This document shows, piece after piece, positions 1 to 5,723 of a stretch of DNA of 22,082 nt. The position numbers and the translations under genes are program-made. The stretch comes from Ga0074139 sp964515195 (GTDB taxonomy: Bacteria; Bdellovibrionota; Bdellovibrionia; Bdellovibrionales; Bdellovibrionaceae). Within the stretch, counting starts at the first letter, position 1; each line of letters begins with the position of its first letter. The notes under the pieces are model-generated. The model searched no databases, had not been told where the DNA came from, and worked only from the letters and a program-made list of their open reading frames with translations. The stretch is from NCBI GenBank assembly GCA_964515195.1, contig CAZETK010000057.1, forward strand, positions 1-22,082, given 5' to 3'.

Positions 1-345
1 ACTAATTGTCTCCTTTGCAACTCAGAAATTATTTTTCATGATGGTCTAATTTGGATCTGTCCCGAGTTCATCCATGAGTGGAATCCTGCCGAAACGGCCG
101 CTCAGCAAGCGGCGCAAGAAGCTGATAACTCGATCCGTGATGCTCATGGACAGTTATTACAAGATGGAGACTCAGTTACTGTCATCAAGGATCTTAAAAT
201 TAAAGGTTCATCCTCTGTCGTAAAGGGTGGAACAAAGGTTAAAAATATCCGCCTTGTTGATGGCGGAGACGGCCACGATATCGCTTGTAAGATTGATGGG
301 ATTGGCTCTATCAACCTTAAATCAGAATTTGTCAGAAAGGCATAA
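1..345 (+). CDS. phnA: PhnA/YjdM-family protein, 3' part (5' end outside window)
   Basis: The open frame runs from base 1 to the TAA at 343-345 and gives 114 residues with no start inside, so the gene is cut by the window edge. The C-terminal part (about residues 48-114) carries the typical PhnA domain: a GDSVTVIKDLKIKG stretch, then GTKVKNIRLVDG, then a short CKIDG segment and KSEFVRK at the end. The N-terminal part looks like the family's zinc ribbon, with C3 and C6 as the first pair and CPE at 20-22. The expected fourth cysteine is Phe23 (CPEF where CPEC is usual), so zinc binding may be altered. PhnA was named from the E. coli phosphonate region, but its cellular role is poorly defined and it should not be read as phosphonate breakdown. 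The family call is confident; the function is not. Confidence 0.88.
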   Translation, partial: TNCLLCNSEIIFHDGLIWICPEFIHEWNPAETAAQQAAQEADNSIRDAHGQLLQDGDSVTVIKDLKIKGSSSVVKGGTKVKNIRLVDGGDGHDIACKIDGIGSINLKSEFVRKA

Positions 346-489
346 GCCAAATAAATAGCGCTAAAATTGTCACCAAGTCTCGTCTTAATTACAGGGGCCT
401 CCCCCTTAAGTAGCTTTAAATCGGCATTGAGATTGCTCACTTATCTTGCAGGAACTCATCACTTAGATGTGTTTCAAAAGGAGACTTGC

Positions 490-906
490 ATGAAAAGGAC
501 CGCTTTGTATCTCTGCATTTTCTTGCTTCCCTTCACGAGCTTTGCTGCTGTCACAGATTTGGATAAAGCCGTTGAAGAAATCAGGGCCAATGGGCATGAT
601 GTGCGCAACCGTAACGCTAAGTACAGTCTGTACATTGGCCCCGAAAACTCTTTGCTGGAAGAGCGGCCCTATAAGTTGATACGAGTACAGAATGGCCGCA
701 AGAAGGTCGTCCATCAAGGCACCGTCATCATGGTAGCCCCTGGCTCGAGCGACATTCAAGAAATGTATTCTAATCAGGAATTAACCATCCGTTTTGCAAG
801 ACCTTTTACGATTGCGGAAAAACAGAAGCAAATAGTTGTCTTAAAATTCAAGAATGACGGAAAGTCAGCTCCTAAGACTATCGCTTTTGAAAACTACATT
901 CTCTAA
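490..906 (+). CDS. Small secreted protein of unknown function
   Basis: This is a 138-residue protein. The frame is open from 367, but the ATG at 490 is preferred because AAAAGGAG lies at 476-483, six bases before it, and because it places a classic signal peptide at the N-terminus (basic MKR, hydrophobic core to about residue 17, likely cleavage after SFA at about residue 19). The mature part is about 119 residues and mixed polar, ending in a beta-rich stretch (residues about 85-138). It has no cysteine after the signal peptide and no motif I recognise. It is predicted to be exported to the periplasm or beyond. It stands alone between phnA and a lipoprotein gene. The gene is credible from its signal peptide and ribosome site; no function can be assigned. 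Confidence 0.8.
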   Translation: MKRTALYLCIFLLPFTSFAAVTDLDKAVEEIRANGHDVRNRNAKYSLYIGPENSLLEERPYKLIRVQNGRKKVVHQGTVIMVAPGSSDIQEMYSNQELTIRFARPFTIAEKQKQIVVLKFKNDGKSAPKTIAFENYIL

Positions 907-977
907 AACAGTCCGAGGCAGGAGATTTAATTCCGGCCCGACCCTGCCCAGCCCAACTTCGGCTTCCGTCTAACAAT

Positions 978-1006
978 TTTACACTTGAATTCCATGGCCC
1001 GAAAAT
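978..1006 (+). promoter_or_regulatory. Possible sigma70-type promoter for the 1065 lipoprotein gene
   Basis: TTTACA at 978-983 matches five of six bases of the -35 consensus. It is followed by a 17-base spacer and GAAAAT at 1001-1006, which matches four of six bases of the -10 consensus. Transcription would start near 1013, about 50 bases before the ATG. A 5-bp hairpin (GGCCC 996-1000 with GGGCC 1009-1013) overlaps the -10 region. The sites were found by eye. Confidence 0.35.
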
Positions 1007-1064
1007 TAGGGCCTCTGGAGTTGTGCCCAATTTCTGCATCGTAGGTCACCGGTAAGGAGTTACT

Positions 1065-2039
1065 ATGAAATCTCTTATGTTGGGGCTTTTGGTGTCAGGA
1101 TTTCTGATCGGCTGTTCTCAGCCGAAAGACAGACTGGCTGATCTCAAGAATAAAGAATACCAAAAGCGATTAGCCGAGGCTCGCGGCAAAAAAGATGGAA
1201 AAAATCCTGTTATTTATCAGGACTCCGATCTCTCAGAATCACGGCCTCATAATGGGCAATCAATCCCAGAAGGAACATTGCCTGAGCTTCCTAAAACTCC
1301 TGATGTAATTTCAAGCCGATCACAACCGACAAATGAAAACAGTCAAACTGGCTCGGTCGCCTTACCCCGAATTGTGACAGCCCAAGAGACTGAAACACCT
1401 GTGGATACCTCACTAGTGGACGACGTCCGCCGCCAGCCTAAGCCTCAAAGTCAATCCACGAGTGTGTCTGAGTCAACCTCGAATTCGAATACGGACTCAG
1501 CCAACCCAGAGGCTTCGTCTTCCCTTGCCTCTCCCGGAACTTCTGACTCGACTGCTTCGGATACAGACAAAACTTCCGATGAGTCCTTTTTGACCTTCGA
1601 AGAATATTATATTTTGGGCCAAGTTCTTTCCAGCGTATTTCCGTCACAGGAAGCTCTGAAGTATCTAACAAATCCCGTTGGAACTCAACAGATCAAACTG
1701 ATCAACGTTGACCAGAAGGATAAGGCGTTGAATCTAACATTTGGAGACTCAGGTCGTATTTTAGGAGAAGTTAAAGGAATTCTTCTTCAGCCCGATCAAG
1801 CCCACAAAGATAAAGTCAAAGATTTCAGTTTCTTGGGATTCTGTGCTTATCCCGATTGCACTACATTCTTCTTTACGCTTCATAAAGTTGAAAATGAAAC
1901 CCTAGTTTTCAATCTGCCCATGGTGCTTAAGCAGGTTAAAGGACAATTCGTTGAGGCCAAGGTACACCCCATTGAGTTTTACCAAAAAGCTTTACAAGAA
2001 TACGCCGCGCAACAAAAAACCAAGGGCGGGCAAAAGTAA
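1065..2039 (+). CDS. Predicted lipoprotein with long Ser/Thr-rich linker
   Basis: The protein has 324 residues. The N-terminus is a lipoprotein signal peptide ending in the lipobox LIGC with Cys17 as the lipidated residue. TAAGGAG at 1053-1059, six bases before the ATG, fixes the start. Residues about 20-45 are charged and probably helical. Residues about 50-170 are low-complexity, rich in Ser, Thr, Pro, Asp and Gln, and look like a flexible spacer. Residues about 175-310 form a compact, probably globular domain with a CAYPDC cysteine pair near residue 265. The layout is that of an outer-membrane-anchored protein holding a domain away from the membrane on a linker. I do not recognise the folded domain. 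It is likely monocistronic, with a candidate promoter upstream and a small hairpin after the stop. Confidence 0.85.
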   Translation: MKSLMLGLLVSGFLIGCSQPKDRLADLKNKEYQKRLAEARGKKDGKNPVIYQDSDLSESRPHNGQSIPEGTLPELPKTPDVISSRSQPTNENSQTGSVALPRIVTAQETETPVDTSLVDDVRRQPKPQSQSTSVSESTSNSNTDSANPEASSSLASPGTSDSTASDTDKTSDESFLTFEEYYILGQVLSSVFPSQEALKYLTNPVGTQQIKLINVDQKDKALNLTFGDSGRILGEVKGILLQPDQAHKDKVKDFSFLGFCAYPDCTTFFFTLHKVENETLVFNLPMVLKQVKGQFVEAKVHPIEFYQKALQEYAAQQKTKGGQK

Positions 2040-2043
2040 GAAG

Positions 2044-2059
2044 CTCTGCTGTCGCAGAG
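2044..2059 (+). terminator. Possible weak terminator hairpin after the 1065 gene
   Basis: CTCTGC (2044-2049) and GCAGAG (2054-2059) form a perfect 6-bp stem with a 4-base loop, five bases after the stop codon. A T-rich stretch follows only after a gap (about 2067-2078) rather than directly, so a classical intrinsic terminator is uncertain. Confidence 0.35.
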
Positions 2060-2133
2060 TATAAGATTTCAATTTTTATATTCCCGTATTGCATTTCCCC
2101 TTCTCTGTACTAGCCTGAAACACAGGGGGGAAA

Positions 2134-3468
2134 ATGTATTTATCATGGTTATTTATAAGCTTTGTTTGGGCTCAAACTATTCCGTGGCAAGATGGTGATT
2201 TCGGCTGTATCGATCAGGGCACGGCCCAACGCTACGTCCGCGATTACAACATTAATACACGATCATTTGGCGGAATGGAACTTTGCAACGCCAAAGTGGA
2301 TACTAAAAAATTATTTAATGATTTGGCCATTATCGAGAATGGAAATTTTGCCGACACACCTAACGACAATGTTTTTATTCGAGGTATAATTCCGCTACAT
2401 GACTACTATAAATGGATGAAGTCTGAAACTCGCGGCATGAACCGGGGCAATGATGTCCCCGCTGCTACCGCTTACAACCGGATGGGCTACTTCACCATGC
2501 AGGATGGATGGGCTTTGCTTTCGACGCTAGGCCGCGTCGGAACTGTCATTCATGAGGCCCGTCACACGGCCGGCTATCGTCATATCGCTTGTCGCCAGGG
2601 CCCCTATCAGGACGCTTCCCTTGCTGGATGTGATCGTGATTATGAATATGGCGGATCACACGCAGTTGAAATGGAATACTATGCAAGGGTGTCGGTACTA
2701 GGCACTAACTTTCACCCCGTCTATAAGACAATGGCCCGCTTGATGGGCATTGCCCGCAGCAACTTTGTTTTTAATAAACCTGTCATCCAGAAGAAAGAAG
2801 CCATGCTGGCCCTGTCTTCCACCACAGGTCGCGCTGATTTATTGACAGAGGAAGGATATCTGTTCGAAAGAGAAGCCCCCATGCAAGAAGGCATTTTGAA
2901 ACGCACCTCTTTTGGTGGCGTTATTTACAACGGCCGGGATGCTTGGAGTATTGAGCTTTATGGCAATGTGCCACTGCACACTCCGCTACAGGACACATAT
3001 TCTTATTTCAAATTGCTTTTAGAAGATCAAAATCCAGCTTTCCAATTCGAAGAATTTGATTTGGGATCGAAGCGCTTTGCAATCAAAATGAAAGATAATC
3101 AATCCTTGCAGTTCTTTGAGTTTCCTCAAGGCCGATGGGGAAGGGTCATCAATACAAATTTCACAGTGGCCACTACCGCAACACGATTAGAGAACGGTCA
3201 AAACGGGCTTTTCCTGATCAGCCGGGAAGGTGCTATTTACCCTGTGGATCCTCAAAGAAAAGCGATTGGCGGTGCTCTTCCATTTGCATGGAACCCTGAG
3301 GTCGCTCAAGTGGCCCAACTGGGTGAACGCCTTTATGTTTTGAAGCAGGACGGAGTCATCTATCAAAAGACGGACTCGCGAAGATATCAGCCCGTTGGCA
3401 TTTCCCAAGATCGATACCGTGGCTTGATCAATGTTCCCATTTATAATGGTTTCAACGTGGAGCCATAG
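2134..3468 (+). CDS. Secreted protein with metzincin-type HExxHxxGxxH zinc motif
   Basis: The protein has 444 residues. AGGGGGG just before the ATG is the ribosome site. The first 14 residues form a short signal peptide ending in VWAQ, so the product is probably exported. Residues 140-150 read HEARHTAGYRH, an exact match to HExxHxxGxxH, the zinc-binding consensus of metzincin proteases (H140, E141, H144, G147, H150). A methionine that might form the Met-turn lies at M180 in HAVEMEYYARV. Several cysteines flank the motif (C25, C51, C153, C166). Residues about 235-440 are beta-rich, with two similar segments (FLISREGAIYPV and YVLKQDGVIYQK), suggesting propeller-like blades. The zinc site is seen directly; proteolytic activity is inferred. 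A gluzincin-like use of E179 or E181 is the alternative. The next gene starts five bases after the stop, so the two are probably co-transcribed. Confidence 0.82.
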   Translation: MYLSWLFISFVWAQTIPWQDGDFGCIDQGTAQRYVRDYNINTRSFGGMELCNAKVDTKKLFNDLAIIENGNFADTPNDNVFIRGIIPLHDYYKWMKSETRGMNRGNDVPAATAYNRMGYFTMQDGWALLSTLGRVGTVIHEARHTAGYRHIACRQGPYQDASLAGCDRDYEYGGSHAVEMEYYARVSVLGTNFHPVYKTMARLMGIARSNFVFNKPVIQKKEAMLALSSTTGRADLLTEEGYLFEREAPMQEGILKRTSFGGVIYNGRDAWSIELYGNVPLHTPLQDTYSYFKLLLEDQNPAFQFEEFDLGSKRFAIKMKDNQSLQFFEFPQGRWGRVINTNFTVATTATRLENGQNGLFLISREGAIYPVDPQRKAIGGALPFAWNPEVAQVAQLGERLYVLKQDGVIYQKTDSRRYQPVGISQDRYRGLINVPIYNGFNVEP

Positions 3469-3473
3469 TCGTT

Positions 3474-4154
3474 ATGAGAAGACGCCTTGCTGTTCTATCG
3501 GTTTTAATTCTTGTTATTGGCTACTCTTACTGGAAGCAGCAAGGCTCTTTGATGACACTCGAGAAGAGTTCTTCTATCTCTACAATCCCTCCCGTGCAAC
3601 CCTCTGATTTTCTGTCCCCCTCCGCTGCAACAGCCGGCTCTTCCAATACTTTCAAACAACAGTATGATTTGGAGGTGAAGTCCATAGGGCAGATTGACGA
3701 AGATCCCGAAGGTACTGAGCGACGACTTAAAACTTTTGCACGTTCTTTGAAAGAAACCGAGATCAAATTTTTATTTGAAACCATTCTAGATTTGCATAAG
3801 TCTCATGATGAGCGTTTTTTAGCTGTTATGCTATTGGCTTGGACAGGTAAAGCCGAAACCAGCCAATTATTAGAGGACATTGCAGCCAGCGAAGTGGACC
3901 CTTATTTAAGCCCCGGACGCCAAGGTGATTTTGAAATTGCTCTCAGGATGAAAGCTGTTGAGGGGATTGAAGAGCTACCGATCGGAAGTTTCGCTCACCA
4001 AAAGCATTTACAAAACATTATCTATAAATCCAGTAATGCCCATGTGGTAGATCGGGCGCAACGCTCCCTTTGGGCTGCCCAGGGAAAGGCCGATTTACCT
4101 CAAAAACAGGATGAAGATGCTATGTGGGAACTACTAAAAAAGACCTCTCGCTAA
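3474..4154 (+). CDS. Membrane-anchored protein, possibly helical-repeat (HEAT-like)
   Basis: The protein has 226 residues. MRRR followed by a hydrophobic stretch (residues about 5-20) and then a polar chain looks like an uncleaved N-terminal membrane anchor or a signal peptide. Residues about 25-60 are Ser/Pro-rich. Residues about 70-210 are alpha-helical in character, with repeated leucine/alanine patterns resembling HEAT or armadillo repeats, though no diagnostic motif is visible. The start is only five bases after the stop of the zinc-motif gene, and its ribosome site (GTGGAG, 3457-3462) lies inside that gene's last codons, so translation is probably coupled. The pairing suggests a role with the neighbouring secreted protein, but the function is unknown. 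Confidence 0.78.
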   Translation: MRRRLAVLSVLILVIGYSYWKQQGSLMTLEKSSSISTIPPVQPSDFLSPSAATAGSSNTFKQQYDLEVKSIGQIDEDPEGTERRLKTFARSLKETEIKFLFETILDLHKSHDERFLAVMLLAWTGKAETSQLLEDIAASEVDPYLSPGRQGDFEIALRMKAVEGIEELPIGSFAHQKHLQNIIYKSSNAHVVDRAQRSLWAAQGKADLPQKQDEDAMWELLKKTSR

Positions 4155-4170
4155 AAGTTTCAATAGATGT

Positions 4171-4851
4171 CTATCTTCGTCGGCTCCACTTTGAAAACAG
4201 CTCAACGTACAAATCTCGTGTTAAACTAAAGAGTCCAGAATTAGAGCTTTTACGGGGATCGAATTGAATTCCAATTCGTAGATCGTTTTTTTTCAAACCT
4301 AAATAGCGAATATGTCCATGAACGATAAATTCACCTCGATTTCCGATTTTGAATTTCAATCCCAGATAGGCACCCATGGCATCTTTCAGTTGAGATGAAC
4401 ACGACAAACTGCACCCTCCCTCACTAATATCCAAGACTTTGGCTTTCTCTTGAAAGTTGTGACCATTAACCTCAAATATTTGCGCCGAGGCTGGGTAGGT
4501 GGCGGGCAGCTTTAATCGAAAACTATGACGTCGCTGAACTTTATAAAGTGGCCCCTGCATTATAAGAAAAATTTGTGAGCTTGTCTCTTGAATGTAAGCT
4601 TCAGAGAAATACTTATTATCTCCGAAAGTAATTTGAATCAGAACCTTATCTTGCAAGAGAGGCCTTGGCCCTTCTGGGAAGCTGACCTGTAATTTAAATG
4701 GGGAAGTCCAATTCTGAGCCTTAGCCGTCAAAGTTTTAGATTTATCAAAACGAATAAATACTTCAACTCTCGCCATAGCGATTTCTCTTAGTATTTGATC
4801 CCGGTCAGATGATAGGGGAATGGCCTGAAATATGCGGCTCTCTTGTCTCAT
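4171..4851 (-). CDS. PilZ-domain protein, likely cyclic-di-GMP binding
   Basis: The protein has 226 residues. Residues about 20-100 resemble the beta-rich N-terminal (YcgR-N-like) domain often found before PilZ. The PilZ domain occupies about residues 104-215 and keeps both ligand motifs: RxxxR at R108-R112 (within RRHSFR) and DxSxxG at D141-G146 (DISEGG). These bind cyclic di-GMP in characterised members, so a role in motility, adhesion or secretion control is likely but its target is unknown. There is no signal peptide, so it is cytoplasmic. AAAGGAG lies about six bases before the ATG. The gene converges on the 3474 gene with a 16-base gap and diverges from the FNR-like regulator with a 73-base gap. 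Confidence 0.88.
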   Translation of the reverse strand: MRQESRIFQAIPLSSDRDQILREIAMARVEVFIRFDKSKTLTAKAQNWTSPFKLQVSFPEGPRPLLQDKVLIQITFGDNKYFSEAYIQETSSQIFLIMQGPLYKVQRRHSFRLKLPATYPASAQIFEVNGHNFQEKAKVLDISEGGCSLSCSSQLKDAMGAYLGLKFKIGNRGEFIVHGHIRYLGLKKNDLRIGIQFDPRKSSNSGLFSLTRDLYVELFSKWSRRR

Positions 4852-4924
4852 GCCCAGCTCCTTTTTGTAGTTTAAAGTAGAAAATCATGGTAAATCAAAA
4901 GGGATCATGCGATAGGGACAGGGA

Positions 4925-5635
4925 ATGAAGCTAAAAACTGCGAATCAGGACCCCAAGACCCAAACCAAAATTTTTGAGAACTGCGATCAATGTCCAAGTC
5001 GGCAGGAAAGTGTCCTTTGCTCTCATCGCGATGCTTCCACTATCATTGAAAAATCAAAACTCACCTGTATTTATGAAAAAGATGAAATCATCTTTCACCA
5101 GGGGCAAACTCCCGTAGGACTTTATTCTTTGCAATCAGGACTAGTAAAAGTAGAAACGATTACAGAAAGAGGAATGGCTCACACCCATCGGCTAGCGGGA
5201 CCTGGTGACATTCTGGGGTATCGCTCCCTATTTACTGATGAAAAATATCATGCTTCGGCTATTGCCCTACAAAAGACTGTGGCCTGCTTTATTCCCAAAA
5301 ATGAGGCGATGAGTATTTTTTCAAAGTATCCTGAGCTGGCCTTTCGTCTTTTAAACCAGTTAGGACAGGACTTGCGGAAGGCGGAAGCCAGATGGATGGG
5401 GCAGGTTGATAGGGCCGCCCAATCCCGAATCGCAGAAGCTCTGTTATTTTTGACGGAAAGCTTTGAATCCAACCAATGGACTCGAAAAGAAATTGCCCAA
5501 TGGACAGGCACAACGCCTGAAACCGTCATCCGTACCCTGGCTGATTTTGAAGCCAAGGGCTTGATTTCTCAAAAAGGGCGAAAAATTTCAGTCCTCAATA
5601 AACCTCACTTACAGGGCCTTTCTTACGGAAAGTAG
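4925..5635 (+). CDS. Crp/Fnr-family regulator with candidate oxygen-sensing cysteines
   Basis: The protein has 236 residues, usual for Crp/Fnr. The N-terminal extension carries C20, C23 and C32, and the sensor domain carries C121. In E. coli FNR the [4Fe-4S] ligands are C20, C23, C29 and C122, so the arrangement fits a cluster-bearing sensor even though the second gap is CX8C rather than CX5C. C48 is an extra cysteine. Residues about 45-150 form the cyclic-nucleotide-type beta barrel and dimer helix. Residues about 163-225 form the winged helix, with recognition helix TPETVIRTL: E199 and R203 match the E and R of FNR's ETISR, while FNR's Ser is Ile202. An AGGGA ribosome site sits six bases before the ATG. 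It lies directly upstream of the cbb3 operon, whose promoter has a palindrome of the right size, so it is the probable activator of that operon. It could instead be a DNR/NnrR-like sensor. Confidence 0.88.
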   Translation: MKLKTANQDPKTQTKIFENCDQCPSRQESVLCSHRDASTIIEKSKLTCIYEKDEIIFHQGQTPVGLYSLQSGLVKVETITERGMAHTHRLAGPGDILGYRSLFTDEKYHASAIALQKTVACFIPKNEAMSIFSKYPELAFRLLNQLGQDLRKAEARWMGQVDRAAQSRIAEALLFLTESFESNQWTRKEIAQWTGTTPETVIRTLADFEAKGLISQKGRKISVLNKPHLQGLSYGK

Positions 5636-5672
5636 CCTGAACAAAAAACGACAATTTTACGCGTTTACTTCA

Positions 5673-5692
5673 AACATGACGGTCGTCATGTT
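5673..5692 (+). promoter_or_regulatory. FNR/CRP-type operator of the cco operon
   Basis: A perfect inverted repeat: AACATGACG (5673-5681), GT, CGTCATGTT (5684-5692). Its core, ATGAC-N4-GTCAT, has the same 14-bp layout as the FNR box TTGAT-N4-ATCAA and keeps the TGA/TCA core contacted by FNR-family recognition helices. The centre, 5682.5, is 41.5 bases before the A of the ccoI start codon. The adjacent FNR-like regulator is the natural candidate ligand. Binding itself is inferred. Confidence 0.7.
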
Positions 5693-5711
5693 GTTTTAAA
5701 CGACACTGCCT

Positions 5712-5717
5712 TAAATT
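5712..5717 (+). promoter_or_regulatory. Probable -10 element of the cco promoter
   Basis: TAAATT lies at -12 to -7 if transcription starts at 5724, the A of the ccoI ATG. This is exactly where a class II FNR promoter with a site at -41.5 should have its -10 hexamer. No Shine-Dalgarno sequence precedes the ATG, consistent with a leaderless mRNA. The position match is seen; the transcription start is inferred. Confidence 0.5.
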
Positions 5718-5723
5718 GGCGCC

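Noticed and set aside
393..406. AGGGG/CCCCT hairpin after phnA as a terminator
   Set aside because: Five-bp stem with no following T-run and almost 50 bases after the stop codon; too weak to call.
4159..4176. Short ATAGA/TCTAT palindrome between the convergent 3474 and PilZ genes
   Set aside because: A 5-bp AT-rich stem is expected by chance and has no terminator features.
4852..4924. FNR box in the pilZ/fnr divergent region (TTGAT on the minus strand)
   Set aside because: The second half-site is at the wrong spacing and does not match; no autoregulatory site can be supported.
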